This document shows, piece after piece, positions 29,307 through 38,799 of a stretch of DNA of 64,000 nucleotides. A program made the translations under genes and the position numbers. The notes beneath the pieces were generated by a model, which saw only the letters and a program-made list of their open reading frames with translations, was not told where the DNA came from and did no database searches. Every line of letters starts with the position of its first letter. Position 1 is the stretch's first letter. The stretch is from contig JAJZRJ010000002.1 in NCBI GenBank assembly GCA_021802775.1, positions 51,857 to 115,856 on the forward strand. Direction: 5' to 3'. The stretch comes from Deltaproteobacteria bacterium (lineage in GTDB: Bacteria; Desulfobacterota; Desulfobulbia; Desulfobulbales; Desulfurivibrionaceae).

Positions 29307-29618
29307 ATGATTAACACGCAGAAGATCCGTATACGGCTGAAGGGCTACGATCACAAGCTGATTGATCAGTCCACGGCAGAGATCGTCGAAACCGCGAAGC
29401 GGACCGGCGCCACGGTGGCCGGCCCGATCCCGCTGCCGACCTCGATCAACAAGTATTGTGTTCTGCGCGGGCCGCACGTGGACAAGAAGAGCCGCGAGCA
29501 GTTCGAGATGCGGACCCATCGCCGTCTGCTGGACATTCTGGAGCCGACGCAGCAGACCATTGATGCGCTGATGAAGCTTGAGTTGTCCGCTGGCGTGGAT
29601 GTCGAGATCAAGCTCTAA
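29307..29618 (+). CDS. rpsJ: 30S ribosomal protein S10
   Basis: 103 aa, full length. It carries the S10 motif with [28 protein letters not shown]. It begins the S10 block 14 bp after tuf. S10 also acts in NusG/NusB antitermination. An 82-bp gap with two short hairpins (29620-29634 and 29645-29665) separates it from rplC. Confidence 0.99.
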   Translation: MINTQKIRIRLKGYDHKLIDQSTAEIVETAKRTGATVAGPIPLPTSINKYCVLRGPHVDKKSREQFEMRTHRRLLDILEPTQQTIDALMKLELSAGVDVEIKL

Positions 29619-29700
29619 CCGTCGCACGGCGACGTTGAGGATAGCGTGCCGCTTTTGAGGGCACGACAGATCAGGAAACGAGAAAGGTATAGGTACAAAA

Positions 29701-30330
29701 ATGCCTAAGACAATGGGTTTGATGGGGAAAAAGGTCGGGATGAGCCGGTTGTACACGGAACGCGGCGATATGGTTCCGGTCACGGTGATCGAGACCGGTC
29801 CCTGCGTGGTTCTCCAGAAAAAGACCGTTGAGAAGGAAGGCTACAACGCCATCCAGCTCGGCTTCGGGGCCCGCAAGGAGTCCCGCTTGACCAAGCCGAT
29901 GGCTGGTCATGTGAAGGCGGCTGCCAAAGGCGGCTTCCAGCATATCCGGGAGTTCCGGGTGGCGGATCCGGGCCAGTACGAAGTAGGCCAGGAGATCATG
30001 GTGACCGACCTCTTCAAGGCCGGCGACCTGGTCGATATCCAGGCCGCCGCCAAGGGCCGCGGTTTTCAGGGCGTTGTGCGCCGGCACGGTTTCAAGGGCG
30101 GTCGCGCCACCCACGGCTCCATGTTTCACCGGGCGCCGGGTTCCATCGGCTGTAGCGCCTGGCCGAGCCGGGTCATCAAGGGCAAGAAGATGCCAGGTCA
30201 CATGGGCACCAATCTGGTGACCAAGAAGAACTGCATGGTCATTGACGTACGGCCGGAGCAGAACGTCGTGATCGTCAAGGGCGGCGTGCCCGGCGCCAAG
30301 CAGGGCCTGATCCAGATTTTCACAAAGTAG
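29701..30330 (+). CDS. rplC: 50S ribosomal protein L3
   Basis: 209 aa, normal length, a primary binder of 23S rRNA domain VI. It begins MPKTMGLMGKKVGMSRLY and has the L3 core GRGFQGVVRRHGFKGG with THGSMFHRAPGSIG. S10-spc order is maintained, with rplD 37 bp downstream. Confidence 0.98.
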   Translation: MPKTMGLMGKKVGMSRLYTERGDMVPVTVIETGPCVVLQKKTVEKEGYNAIQLGFGARKESRLTKPMAGHVKAAAKGGFQHIREFRVADPGQYEVGQEIMVTDLFKAGDLVDIQAAAKGRGFQGVVRRHGFKGGRATHGSMFHRAPGSIGCSAWPSRVIKGKKMPGHMGTNLVTKKNCMVIDVRPEQNVVIVKGGVPGAKQGLIQIFTK

Positions 30331-30367
30331 CGAGCAGAATCGCTTTTGCACTTGGGGGTACCCTCTC

Positions 30368-30991
30368 ATGGCCGTAATGCAAGTATATAACATCAATAAG
30401 GAGAAGGTGGGCGACGTCGAGTTGAACGACGCCCTCTTCGGAGTCGAGGTGAATGCACACCTCCTCCACGATATTGTCCAGATGCAGCGCGCCAACCGGC
30501 GTTCCGGCAATGCCTGCACCAAGACCCGCTCCGATGTGAGCGGCAGCGGCAAGAAGCCTTGGAAGCAGAAAGGCACCGGCCGGGCCCGTTCCGGTAACCG
30601 GCGCTCGCCGCTGTGGCGTGGTGGTGGCACGGTCTTCGGCCCGACCCCGCGCAGCTACGGCTACAAGATGCCGCGCAAGGTTCGGCAGCTTGGTCTGCGC
30701 ATGGCCTTGAGCTCCCGCCTAAGCGACAATCTCATGCTGGTGCTCGACAACTTCACCATGGATGAGATCAAGACCAAGAAATTCCTGAGCGTGATGGATG
30801 CCTTTGCCATCGACAACGCCCTGATCGTCACCCCGGAGCGGATCGATGCGCTGGAGCGTTCTTCCCGCAACGTGCCGGGCTTCAAAGTGTTGCCGGCGGC
30901 CGGGCTCAATGTCTACGACATCCTCCTGCACAAGCACATCATTCTCCTGCAGCCCTCCATCGGCCAACTGGAAGCGAGGTTATTGTCATGA
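30368..30991 (+). CDS. rplD: 50S ribosomal protein L4
   Basis: 207 aa. The extended loop region KPWKQKGTGRARSGNRRSPLW and GGTVFGPTPRSYGYKMP identify L4, which lines the exit tunnel and in E. coli represses the S10 operon. Its stop overlaps the rplW start (ATGA), indicating coupling. Confidence 0.98.
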   Translation: MAVMQVYNINKEKVGDVELNDALFGVEVNAHLLHDIVQMQRANRRSGNACTKTRSDVSGSGKKPWKQKGTGRARSGNRRSPLWRGGGTVFGPTPRSYGYKMPRKVRQLGLRMALSSRLSDNLMLVLDNFTMDEIKTKKFLSVMDAFAIDNALIVTPERIDALERSSRNVPGFKVLPAAGLNVYDILLHKHIILLQPSIGQLEARLLS

Positions 30992-31275
30992 ACATCTATG
31001 AGGTAATCAAGAAGCCGCGCCTCACCGAAAAGGGCATGGGCCTGCAGGAGGCACACAATCAGATCGTGCTGCGGGTTGACCCCCGCGCCAATAAGAACGA
31101 GATCAAGCAGGCGGTGGAAGGACTTTTCAGCGTGAAAGTTGAGAAGGTACGGACCGCCAACGTGCTCGGCAAGGACAAACGGATAGGCCGGTACACCGGT
31201 CAAGCCTCCGACTGGAAGAAGGCAATTGTAACCTTGGCAGAAGGCAGCAAGGTTGATTTTGTCGGCGAGCTGTAA
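30988..31275 (+). CDS. rplW: 50S ribosomal protein L23
   Basis: 95 aa. It starts MNIYEVIKKPRLTEKG and carries the family pattern VLRVDPRANKNEIKQAVE. L23 sits at the tunnel exit and docks trigger factor and SRP. The start overlaps the rplD stop by 4 bp. Confidence 0.98.
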   Translation: MNIYEVIKKPRLTEKGMGLQEAHNQIVLRVDPRANKNEIKQAVEGLFSVKVEKVRTANVLGKDKRIGRYTGQASDWKKAIVTLAEGSKVDFVGEL

Positions 31276-31341
31276 TCTCGGCTTGTTTGGCGGCTAATCA
31301 CCCTTCAGGATCATTCTGCAACATAGCAATCGGGGTTCCAA

Positions 31342-32163
31342 ATGGCATTAAAAACCTATAAACCAACATCACCGGGACAGCGGACGCTGGTGACCATCGT
31401 TCGCGACGACCTTTCCAAGGAGAGACCGGTCAAGGGTCTGGTCCGGATACTGAACAAGTCGGGCGGCCGCAACAATCTCGGTCGGGTAACCGCCCGCCAC
31501 CTCGGCGGCGGCCACAAGCGTAAATACCGCATGATCGATTTCAAGCGCGACAAGGTGGACATTCCCGCCACGGTCGCGGCCATCGAGTACGATCCGAACC
31601 GTACCGCCAATATCGCCCTGCTCCACTATGTGGACGGCGAGAAGCGCTACATCCTTTCGCCGACCGGCATCAAGGTGGGCGACACGGTCGTGGCCGGCGA
31701 GCAGGTCGATATCAAGCCGGGCAACTGCCTGCCCATGGGCAATATGCCGCTGGGCAGCATCATCCACAACGTGGAGATGAAGATCGGCAAGGGCGGTCAA
31801 CTGGTGCGGAGCGCCGGCGGTTCTGCCCAGTTGATGGCCAAGGAAGGGGACCACGTGCTGGTGAAGCTCCCCTCCGGCGAGGTGCGCCGCTTCCACAAAA
31901 GCTGTCGGGCGAGCATCGGCCAGATCGGCAACATCGAGCACGAAAGCGAGAGCATCGGCAAGGCTGGCCGCAACCGCTGGAAGGGCCGCCGGCCCAAGGT
32001 CCGCGGCGTGGCAATGAACCCGATCGATCACCCCATGGGCGGTGGCGAGGGTCGCAGCTCCGGTGGCCGTCATCCATGCTCGCCGTGGGGTATGCCGTCA
32101 AAGGGCTACAAGACCCGTGTCCGCAAGAGCTCGGACAAAGATATTGTTAAAAAGAGATCCTAA
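31342..32163 (+). CDS. rplB: 50S ribosomal protein L2
   Basis: 273 aa, full length. Signature sequences are [19 protein letters not shown], the RNA-binding central barrel, and the C-terminal [21 protein letters not shown] with the conserved His needed near the peptidyl transferase centre. It follows rplW by 66 bp. Confidence 0.99.
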   Translation: MALKTYKPTSPGQRTLVTIVRDDLSKERPVKGLVRILNKSGGRNNLGRVTARHLGGGHKRKYRMIDFKRDKVDIPATVAAIEYDPNRTANIALLHYVDGEKRYILSPTGIKVGDTVVAGEQVDIKPGNCLPMGNMPLGSIIHNVEMKIGKGGQLVRSAGGSAQLMAKEGDHVLVKLPSGEVRRFHKSCRASIGQIGNIEHESESIGKAGRNRWKGRRPKVRGVAMNPIDHPMGGGEGRSSGGRHPCSPWGMPSKGYKTRVRKSSDKDIVKKRS

Positions 32164-32179
32164 TTAGGGGATAGCACAC

Positions 32180-32449
32180 ATGGCACGCTCGATCAAAAAA
32201 GGGCCTTTTGTTGACGACCATCTGCTGAAGAAGGTCATGAAGGCCAAGGAAGAAGGGTCACGCAAGGTCATTCAGACCTGGTCCCGCCGCTCCGACATCG
32301 TGCCGGAGATGATCGGTCTGACCTTTGCCGTGCACAACGGCAAGAAGTTCATCCCGGTCTACGTCACCGAGAACATGGTGGGCCACAAGCTGGGTGAGTT
32401 TTCTCCTACCCGGACCTACCATGGTCACGGGACCGACAAGAAAAAATAG
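32180..32449 (+). CDS. rpsS: 30S ribosomal protein S19
   Basis: 89 aa. [19 protein letters not shown] and [23 protein letters not shown] are diagnostic of S19, in the 30S head near the A site. It lies between rplB and rplV as expected. Confidence 0.98.
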   Translation: MARSIKKGPFVDDHLLKKVMKAKEEGSRKVIQTWSRRSDIVPEMIGLTFAVHNGKKFIPVYVTENMVGHKLGEFSPTRTYHGHGTDKKK

Positions 32450-32494
32450 TCAGCCCGTTGCGGTGTGATTCAAGGCATAAGGAGTAGCTGAGCG

Positions 32495-32827
32495 ATGGAA
32501 GCAAAAGCGCTTGCGCGACAGATTAGGATATCTCCCCAGAAGGCCCGGTTGGTCGCCGACCTGGTCCGGGGAAAGCGGGTCGAGGACGCGTTGAATACCC
32601 TGCGGTTCATGCCGAAGAAGGGCGCCCGGATCCTGCGGAAGATCATCGAGTCGGCGGTGGCCAACGCCACCCGGAACGAGTCCATTGATGTGGATACCCT
32701 CTATGTCAAGACGATCTATGTGGACGGCGGGACGATGCTCAAGCGGATCCGGCCGATGCCCATGGGCCGTGCCGGCCGGATTTTGAAACGGACCAGCCAC
32801 ATCACCGTGGTTCTGGACGAACAATAG
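32495..32827 (+). CDS. rplV: 50S ribosomal protein L22
   Basis: 110 aa. It begins with RISPQKARLVADLVRGK and carries the tunnel-lining hairpin region (RIRPMPMGRAGRILKRTSHI). Macrolide resistance changes usually map to this loop; none can be judged here. Confidence 0.98.
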   Translation: MEAKALARQIRISPQKARLVADLVRGKRVEDALNTLRFMPKKGARILRKIIESAVANATRNESIDVDTLYVKTIYVDGGTMLKRIRPMPMGRAGRILKRTSHITVVLDEQ

Positions 32828-32887
32828 AAAACACAGCGTTCGACTGTGGCGGAAAGGCCACACTCTCTTTGTGAATGGAGGAAGGTT

Positions 32888-33538
32888 TTGGGCCAGAAAG
32901 TCAATCCAGTTGGTTTACGGCTGAACGTTATCCGCACCTGGGATTCGGTGTGGTATGCGGACAAGGAATACGCCAAGTATTTCCTCGAGGATCAGGCGCT
33001 TCGCAAGTACCTCAAGGAACGGCTTCACCATGCCGGCGTGTCGAAGATTCAGATCGCCCGCACCGGCGAGAAGATCCGCGTCAAGCTGCATACCGCCCGG
33101 CCGGGCATCATCATCGGCAAGAAGGGTTCCGAGATCGAGGTGTTGAAGGGTGATATCGAGCGCCGCACCGGCCGTGAATGCCTGCTCGACATCCAGGAGG
33201 TTCGCCGTCCCGAGGCCGATGCCCAACTGGTAGCCGAGAGCGTGGCGCAGCAGCTCGAGCGTCGCGTCGCCTTCCGCCGCGCCATGAAGAAGTCGGTGAA
33301 TATGGCCTTGAAGTTTGGCGCCCAGGGGATTAAGATTGCCTGTTCCGGCCGGCTCGGCGGCGCCGAGATGTCCCGCCGCGAATGGTATCGCGAGGGCCGC
33401 GTGCCGCTCCATACCCTGCGGGCGGATATCGATTACGGCTTTGCCGAGGCCAAGACCACCTATGGCATCATCGGGGTGAAGGTGTGGGTCTTCAAGGGCG
33501 AGGTTTTGAGCGATCAGGATATGGTCGCCGCGGAATAA
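32888..33538 (+). CDS. rpsC: 30S ribosomal protein S3
   Basis: 216 aa from a TTG start at 32888, supported by GGAGGAAGG just upstream and the canonical N-terminus [12 protein letters not shown] right after it; an upstream ATG would add 14 unrelated residues. The KH domain motif [15 protein letters not shown] is present. It is one of five small-subunit genes here that begin with TTG. Confidence 0.98.
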   Translation: MGQKVNPVGLRLNVIRTWDSVWYADKEYAKYFLEDQALRKYLKERLHHAGVSKIQIARTGEKIRVKLHTARPGIIIGKKGSEIEVLKGDIERRTGRECLLDIQEVRRPEADAQLVAESVAQQLERRVAFRRAMKKSVNMALKFGAQGIKIACSGRLGGAEMSRREWYREGRVPLHTLRADIDYGFAEAKTTYGIIGVKVWVFKGEVLSDQDMVAAE

Positions 33539-33610
33539 CCGAAGAGTAATGCGGGCGGGCATCATTCCCTGATGCCGCGCTGGGATAATTGAGACGGATT
33601 AGGTAGCGAT

Positions 33611-34027
33611 ATGCTGAGTCCCAAGAAAGTGAAGTATAGAAAGGTAATGAAAGGCCGGATGCGCGGCGCGGCTCACCGCGGCTCCTCCATCGCCTTTGGC
33701 GAATACGGTCTCAAGGCGATGAGCTGCGGCAAGATGACCGCCCAGCAGATCGAGGCCGCGCGTATCACCATCAGCCGCACCGTGAAACGCGGCGGCCAGA
33801 TGTGGATCCGGATCTTTCCGGACAAGCCCTTCACCAGGAAGCCGGCCGAAACCCGTATGGGCAGCGGCAAGGGCGCCCCGGAAGGTTGGGTGGCCGTCAT
33901 CAAGCCCGGCCGGATTCTTTACGAGTTGGCGGGAGTGGAGCCTGAGGTTGCCAAGGAGGCCCTGCGGCTGGCTGGTAACAAACTTCCGTTTCCGACTAAA
34001 ATCGTCGAGTTGGGTAGCACGTTATGA
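33611..34027 (+). CDS. rplP: 50S ribosomal protein L16
   Basis: 138 aa. It starts [19 protein letters not shown] and has [11 protein letters not shown] and [19 protein letters not shown], typical of L16 near the A-site tRNA elbow. Its stop overlaps the rpmC start (ATGA). Confidence 0.98.
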   Translation: MLSPKKVKYRKVMKGRMRGAAHRGSSIAFGEYGLKAMSCGKMTAQQIEAARITISRTVKRGGQMWIRIFPDKPFTRKPAETRMGSGKGAPEGWVAVIKPGRILYELAGVEPEVAKEALRLAGNKLPFPTKIVELGSTL

Positions 34028-34215
34028 AAATGAAAGAAATCCGCGCCATGGGCACCGAGGAGTTGGCCGCCAAGGCCAAGGCGCTCTCGGAAGAATTGTT
34101 CAAGCTCAAGTTTCAGCATAGCATCCGGCCCTTGGAGAATACGGCCAAGATGCGGGCGCTGCGCAAGGATATCGCCCGGATCAAGACCCTGTTGCACGCC
34201 TCGCGTGAACAGTGA
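34024..34215 (+). CDS. rpmC: 50S ribosomal protein L29
   Basis: 63 aa, helical. [21 protein letters not shown] followed by [11 protein letters not shown] is the L29 pattern; it lies beside L23 at the tunnel exit. The start overlaps the end of rplP by 4 bp. Confidence 0.96.
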   Translation: MKMKEIRAMGTEELAAKAKALSEELFKLKFQHSIRPLENTAKMRALRKDIARIKTLLHASREQ

Positions 34216-34264
34216 TTCGCCAACCGATGAGTGAAGATCTATCCCCAACTTGGTAGGAACGCAG

Positions 34265-34525
34265 ATGAGCGAAACAAAGAAGTCCAAGAAGACCAGGATT
34301 GGTCTGGTGATCAGCAACAAGATGGACAAGAGTGCCGTGGTCCAGACCGACCAGCTGATCAAGCATGGTTTGTACGGCAAGTATCTCCGCCGCCGGGTGA
34401 AATACATGGCCCATGATCCGGAGAACATCTGCAACATCGGCGATCGGGTTTTGATCGAGGAGTGCCGCCCCTTGAGCAAGCAGAAGCGGTGGCGGGTGCG
34501 CGAGATCATCGAGAAGGCGGTTTAA
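34265..34525 (+). CDS. rpsQ: 30S ribosomal protein S17
   Basis: 86 aa from the ATG at 34265, which follows a TAGGAAC sequence; an in-frame TTG at 34250 is less likely. The OB-fold sequence [20 protein letters not shown] and [20 protein letters not shown] identify S17. Confidence 0.96.
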   Translation: MSETKKSKKTRIGLVISNKMDKSAVVQTDQLIKHGLYGKYLRRRVKYMAHDPENICNIGDRVLIEECRPLSKQKRWRVREIIEKAV

Positions 34526-34578
34526 CGAGAGAGTTCCGCTCTCTTAACGAGCGAGTTGCTTAGTCAGCGGGTGAGGCA

Positions 34579-34947
34579 ATGATACAGACTGAAACCGTAT
34601 TGAATGTAGCCGATAATTCTGGCGCCAGGAAGGTGATGTGTATTCGTGTGCTTGGCGGCACCAGACGGCGGTATGCGCATATTGGTGATGTGATCGTGGT
34701 CTCCGTCAAGGAGGCGATCCCCAACGCCAAGGTCAAGAAGGGCGACGTGGTCAAGGCCGTGGTAGTCCGGACCACCAAGGAGCTGCATCGTACGGATGCG
34801 ACCTCGGTTCGTTTCGACGACAACTCCGCGGTACTGATCAACAACGCCGGCGAGCCCATCGGCACCCGCATTTTCGGGCCGGTAGCCCGCGAGTTGCGGC
34901 CCAAAGGCTACATGAAGATAATCTCCCTGGCACCCGAAGTGCTGTAG
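34579..34947 (+). CDS. rplN: 50S ribosomal protein L14
   Basis: 122 aa. It begins [20 protein letters not shown] and shows [20 protein letters not shown] and [17 protein letters not shown], the L14 signature. It opens the spc part of the block. Confidence 0.98.
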   Translation: MIQTETVLNVADNSGARKVMCIRVLGGTRRRYAHIGDVIVVSVKEAIPNAKVKKGDVVKAVVVRTTKELHRTDATSVRFDDNSAVLINNAGEPIGTRIFGPVARELRPKGYMKIISLAPEVL

Positions 34948-34968
34948 GGTTTAGAGCGGAAAGAGGCT

Positions 34969-35310
34969 ATGGCCATGCAGAAGCAAAAGTGTCATCTGAA
35001 ACTGAACGATCAGGTCGAGGTGATCACCGGCAAGGACAAGGGCCGGGTCGGCAAGATCATCAAGATTGATCGGACGCGCAGCCGGGCGGTGGTGGAGAAG
35101 ATCAACATCGTCAAGCGGCACACCAAGCCGAGCGCGCTCAATCAGCAGGGCGGCATCATCGAGAAGGAAGCGTCGGTGGACCTTTCCAACCTGATGCTGA
35201 TCTGCCCCAAGTGTTCGAAGACGGTCCGGGTAGGCAACAAGACATTGGAAGACGGCACCACGGTTCGTGTTTGCAAGAAGTGCGACGAATCCGTGGAAGC
35301 AAAGGCCTAG
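34969..35310 (+). CDS. rplX: 50S ribosomal protein L24, zinc-ribbon form
   Basis: 113 aa. A KOW motif ([20 protein letters not shown]) occupies the N-terminus. The C-terminal extension carries ICPKC and VCKKCDE, two Cys pairs that form a zinc ribbon in the C+ version of L24. ATG 34969 and 34975 are both possible starts. Confidence 0.97.
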   Translation: MAMQKQKCHLKLNDQVEVITGKDKGRVGKIIKIDRTRSRAVVEKINIVKRHTKPSALNQQGGIIEKEASVDLSNLMLICPKCSKTVRVGNKTLEDGTTVRVCKKCDESVEAKA

Positions 35311-35327
35311 TGCTGGTTGGAGGCGAT

Positions 35328-35867
35328 ATGGCTGGGATGAAAGAGCATTACCTCAATGAATGTGTGCCGCAGCTCATGAAGGAGTTCGGCTATAAGAACA
35401 TCATGGAGGTTCCGAAGATTGAGAAGGTCGTGCTCAACATGGGGTTGGGCGAGGCGGTGCAGAATCCGAAGATCGTTGATTCCGCCAACAACGAGTTGAC
35501 CTTCATTGCCGGGCAGAAGTCGGTGGTGACCAAGGCGAAGAAGTCGATCGCCACCTTCAAGCTGCGCCAGGGCATGCCCATCGGTTGCCGGGTGACCCTG
35601 CGCGGCGAGCGGATGTACGACTTTCTCGCCAAGTTGATGCACATCGCGCTGCCGCGTGTCCGCGACTTCCGCGGTATTTCGCTGAAGGCCTTCGACGGCC
35701 GCGGCAACTACTCTCTGGGAATCAAGGAGCATATCATCTTCCCCGAGATTGACTACGATAAGATCGACAAGATCAAGGGCTTGAACATTGCCATCACCAC
35801 CACGGCCAAAACCGATGAGGAAGGCCGGTTTCTCTTGCGGGCAATGGGCATGCCCTTCCGTAAGTAA
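35328..35867 (+). CDS. rplE: 50S ribosomal protein L5
   Basis: 179 aa from the ATG at 35328 after GGAGGCGAT; the frame extends upstream into rplX but that is not coding. The core [17 protein letters not shown] and [19 protein letters not shown] identify L5, which binds 5S rRNA. Confidence 0.98.
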   Translation: MAGMKEHYLNECVPQLMKEFGYKNIMEVPKIEKVVLNMGLGEAVQNPKIVDSANNELTFIAGQKSVVTKAKKSIATFKLRQGMPIGCRVTLRGERMYDFLAKLMHIALPRVRDFRGISLKAFDGRGNYSLGIKEHIIFPEIDYDKIDKIKGLNIAITTTAKTDEEGRFLLRAMGMPFRK

Positions 35868-35888
35868 TACAAGGGCAGGGAGGACGTC

Positions 35889-36074
35889 TTGGCTAAGAAG
35901 TCGATGATCGCAAAGTGTAATCGGAAGCCGAAATTCTCGGTTCGCGCCTATAACCGGTGCGGGCTGTGCGGCCGGCCGCGGGCCTTTTACCGCAAATTCG
36001 GCGTCTGCCGTATCTGCTTCAGGAACCTGGCATCCAAGGGTGAGATTGCCGGGGTAACCAAGTCCAGCTGGTAA
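35889..36074 (+). CDS. rpsN: 30S ribosomal protein S14, zinc (type Z) form
   Basis: 61 aa, the short zinc-binding form, with CGLC (Cys24, 27) and CRIC (Cys40, 43). The start is TTG; an AGGGAGG sequence precedes it. The basic N-terminus ([15 protein letters not shown]) fits this form. No zinc-independent paralogue is visible here. Confidence 0.98.
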   Translation: MAKKSMIAKCNRKPKFSVRAYNRCGLCGRPRAFYRKFGVCRICFRNLASKGEIAGVTKSSW

Positions 36075-36134
36075 GGCGGATTTGGTGGACGAACGGATAT
36101 CACATCGTATTTTAACGAGTAAGGAGCAACAACT

Positions 36135-36533
36135 ATGGCGATGAGTGATCCCCTGGCCGACCTGTTGACCAGGATCCGCAATGCCGGCATGGTCAAGCAC
36201 GAGAGCGTCGATATACCGCTCTCCAAGGTCAAGTCCGGTGTGGTGGCGATCCTGAAACGCGAAGGCTTTATTGCAGACTATCAGGTCATCGAGGACAAGA
36301 CGCAGGGCGTTCTGCGGATCGAGATGCGATATGACAACCGGCGCGAGCCGGTCATCAACGGGTTGCGCCGGGTCAGCAAGCCGGGCCGCCGGCTCTACGT
36401 GAAGCACGACCAGATCCCGAAGGTGATGAGCGGTTTGGGTATTGCGATCATTTCCACTTCCAGGGGCATCCTGACTGATCGGGAAGCTCGTGAACAGCGG
36501 CTCGGCGGTGAACTGCTGTGTGAAGTGTGGTAA
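36135..36533 (+). CDS. rpsH: 30S ribosomal protein S8
   Basis: 132 aa. MSDPLADLLTRIRNAGM near the N-terminus and the C-terminal SRGILTDREAREQRLGGELL are canonical for S8, a primary 16S rRNA binder and, in E. coli, the repressor of the spc operon. Confidence 0.98.
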   Translation: MAMSDPLADLLTRIRNAGMVKHESVDIPLSKVKSGVVAILKREGFIADYQVIEDKTQGVLRIEMRYDNRREPVINGLRRVSKPGRRLYVKHDQIPKVMSGLGIAIISTSRGILTDREAREQRLGGELLCEVW

Positions 36534-36564
36534 TTACGAACCGAGCGAGAAGTGGAGTAAGGTC

Positions 36565-37104
36565 ATGTCGAGAATTGGCAAACAACCGATCACCGTTCCG
36601 AATGGTGTGAAGGTCGATATCAAGGGGACGCAGATCAAAGTAACCGGCCCCAAGGGGAACCTGGAGCGCGAGATCCGTCCTGAAATCGCGCTGGCGCAGG
36701 CAGACGGCCTCATCCGGGTTACGGCCAAGGATAACAGCCAGCGCAGCCGGGCCTTTACCGGTCTGACCCGCACTTTGGTCAACAACATGATCATCGGGGT
36801 GGTGCAGGGCTTCGAGAAGAAGCTGGTCATCGAGGGCGTGGGCTACCGTGCCGAACTGAAGGGCAAGGCCATCTCTCTCAATGTTGGCTATTCCAACCCG
36901 GTGGATTTCCCGCTACCGCAGGGGGTGGCCGCCGTGGTCGATAAGACCAATATCACGCTGCAATCCATCGACAAGGAGATTCTCGGCCTCACCGCCGCGA
37001 AAATCCGTGCGATCCGCAAGCCGGAGCCTTACAAGGGCAAGGGTATCCGCTACGAAGGCGAATACATCGCCCGCAAGGCTGGCAAGTCGGCTTCGAAGAA
37101 GTAA
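36565..37104 (+). CDS. rplF: 50S ribosomal protein L6
   Basis: 179 aa from the ATG at 36565 (MSRIGKQPITVPNGV), after GGAGTAAGG. The upstream extension of the frame overlaps rpsH and is not coding. Two L6 repeats are visible, with GVGYRAELKGKA and RKPEPYKGKGIRYEGEYI at the end. Confidence 0.98.
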   Translation: MSRIGKQPITVPNGVKVDIKGTQIKVTGPKGNLEREIRPEIALAQADGLIRVTAKDNSQRSRAFTGLTRTLVNNMIIGVVQGFEKKLVIEGVGYRAELKGKAISLNVGYSNPVDFPLPQGVAAVVDKTNITLQSIDKEILGLTAAKIRAIRKPEPYKGKGIRYEGEYIARKAGKSASKK

Positions 37105-37143
37105 CAGCAGCTTGAATAACGCTTGACGAAATAGGCACGAGCA

Positions 37144-37509
37144 ATGAGCAAGACAAATCCGACACTTTTGGCACGGCAGAAGCGGGTGAAGCGGATCCGG
37201 AAACATATCGCCGGCACCCCCGAACGGCCGCGTTTGCGCGTCTTCAAGAGCGCCAAGCATATCTATGGCCAGATCATTGACGATGCCGCCGGCCGGACCA
37301 TTGTCGCCATGTCCACGGTCAGCAAGGAGTTCGACCGCGGCGACGCCAAGGGCAAGACGGCGGTGGCCAAGCTGGTGGGTATCAAGCTCGCCGAACTGGC
37401 CAAGGCCAAGGGTGTGCAGAAGGTGGTGTTTGACCGGGGCGGCTATCTTTACCACGGTCGGGTGAAGGCCCTGTCCGAGGGTGCCCGCGAAGGCGGGCTG
37501 GATTTCTAA
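37144..37509 (+). CDS. rplR: 50S ribosomal protein L18
   Basis: 121 aa. A basic N-terminus ([20 protein letters not shown]), [17 protein letters not shown] and the C-terminal [21 protein letters not shown] are typical of L18, which binds 5S rRNA with L5. Confidence 0.98.
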   Translation: MSKTNPTLLARQKRVKRIRKHIAGTPERPRLRVFKSAKHIYGQIIDDAAGRTIVAMSTVSKEFDRGDAKGKTAVAKLVGIKLAELAKAKGVQKVVFDRGGYLYHGRVKALSEGAREGGLDF

Positions 37510-37558
37510 GCGGCCGCATCGCGCAACAGACTGAAACACGTACTTCAGGGGTGTAACC

Positions 37559-38065
37559 TTGGCAGATTTCAAGAGCAGCAGCACCGATGATCAGCTGATC
37601 GAAAAGATCGTCTTCATCAACCGGACGGCCAAAGTGGTAAAGGGTGGCCGCCGCTTCAACTTCAGTGCCATCGTGGTGGTCGGTGACGGCAAGGGCCGGG
37701 TCGGTTACGGCCTGGGCAAGGCCAACCAGGTGCCCGAGGCGATCCGTAAGGGCGTGGAGAAGGCCCGTAAGGACATGAAGGCGGTGGCGATCACCGGAGT
37801 CAGCATCCCCCATGAGATCATGGGCAAGTTCGGCGCCGGCCAGGTGCTGTTGAAGCCGGCCACCGCCGGTACCGGCGTCATCGCCGGTGGCCCGGTGCGT
37901 GCGGTGCTGGAGGCCGCCGGGGTGCACAACATCCTGACCAAATGCCTCGGCTCGCACAACCCGCACAACATGGTGAAGGCGACGCTGGATGCCCTGCGCC
38001 GGCTGCGCACCCCGGAGCAGATTGCCGCCCGCCGCGGCCGCAAGCTCCAGGAAATCATGGCGTAA
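37559..38065 (+). CDS. rpsE: 30S ribosomal protein S5
   Basis: 168 aa from a TTG start at 37559. The N-terminal dsRNA-binding-like domain includes [18 protein letters not shown] and [17 protein letters not shown]; the C-terminal part has [17 protein letters not shown]5 affects decoding fidelity. Confidence 0.98.
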   Translation: MADFKSSSTDDQLIEKIVFINRTAKVVKGGRRFNFSAIVVVGDGKGRVGYGLGKANQVPEAIRKGVEKARKDMKAVAITGVSIPHEIMGKFGAGQVLLKPATAGTGVIAGGPVRAVLEAAGVHNILTKCLGSHNPHNMVKATLDALRRLRTPEQIAARRGRKLQEIMA

Positions 38066-38156
38066 CGCCGGCCTGGTGACGGGACGGTTCTCACACTGCC
38101 TGCCCCGGTTTAGAGGGGTCAGGCGCAATGATTGTAGACGGGCTTGAGGAAGAGCG

Positions 38157-38345
38157 ATGGCAACAAAAGAGCTCAAGTTGACACTGAAGAAGAGTATGAT
38201 CGGCAGTCCCCAGAAGGTGCGGGAGACCCTGGTCGGCCTCGGTTTGACCAGAACCAACAAGACGATCATCCGTAAGGACACCCCGGCCATTCGGGGCATG
38301 ATTGACAAGGTCCGGCACCTGGTGGTGGTGGTGGTGGAGGAATAA
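38157..38345 (+). CDS. rpmD: 50S ribosomal protein L30
   Basis: 62 aa. KELKLTLKKSMIGSPQKVRE and GLTRTNKTIIRKDTPAIRGM are the L30 pattern, ending in a run of Val. It lies between rpsE and rplO as in other spc operons. Confidence 0.96.
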   Translation: MATKELKLTLKKSMIGSPQKVRETLVGLGLTRTNKTIIRKDTPAIRGMIDKVRHLVVVVVEE

Positions 38346-38347
38346 TT

Positions 38348-38788
38348 ATGCTGACACTGAGCAATCTGTCGCCGCATCCCGGCGCCAAGAAGCAGAAGAA
38401 ACGGGTAGGACGGGGCCAGGGTACCGGTCAGGGCTGCAATGCCGGCCGCGGTATGAAGGGCTACAAGTCCCGCTCCGGCAGCGGCATCAAGGTGGGTTTC
38501 GAGGGCGGCCAGATGCCGCTCCAGCGCCGGTTGCCCAAGCGCGGCTTTTCCAACCCCTTCCGCAAGCAGTATGCCATTGTGAACGTCCAGGATCTGGAGC
38601 GTTTCGCTGCCGGCACCAAAGTAGACCGTCAGATGCTGCTCGATGCCGGGCTGGTCTCCAAGAAGTGCGCCCTGGTGAAGCTGCTCGGCAACGGCGAGAT
38701 CAAGAACGCCCTTACCGTAGCGCTCGACAAGGTTAGCGACTCCGCCCGGCAGAAGATTGAAGCCGCCGGCGGCAAGGTCGAGGCGTAG
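38348..38788 (+). CDS. rplO: 50S ribosomal protein L15
   Basis: 146 aa. The Gly/Arg-rich N-terminus (LSPHPGAKKQKKRVGRGQGT) and GFEGGQMPLQRRLPKRGF are diagnostic. It starts 2 bp after rpmD and ends 11 bp before secY. Confidence 0.98.
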   Translation: MLTLSNLSPHPGAKKQKKRVGRGQGTGQGCNAGRGMKGYKSRSGSGIKVGFEGGQMPLQRRLPKRGFSNPFRKQYAIVNVQDLERFAAGTKVDRQMLLDAGLVSKKCALVKLLGNGEIKNALTVALDKVSDSARQKIEAAGGKVEA

Positions 38789-38799
38789 GTAGCGCGCCC

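Noticed and set aside
29619..29700. Two short hairpins between rpsJ and rplC as an autoregulatory site
   Set aside because: Stems of 6 bp at 29620-29634 and 29645-29665 are real but too short to claim a control site; noted within the rpsJ entry only.
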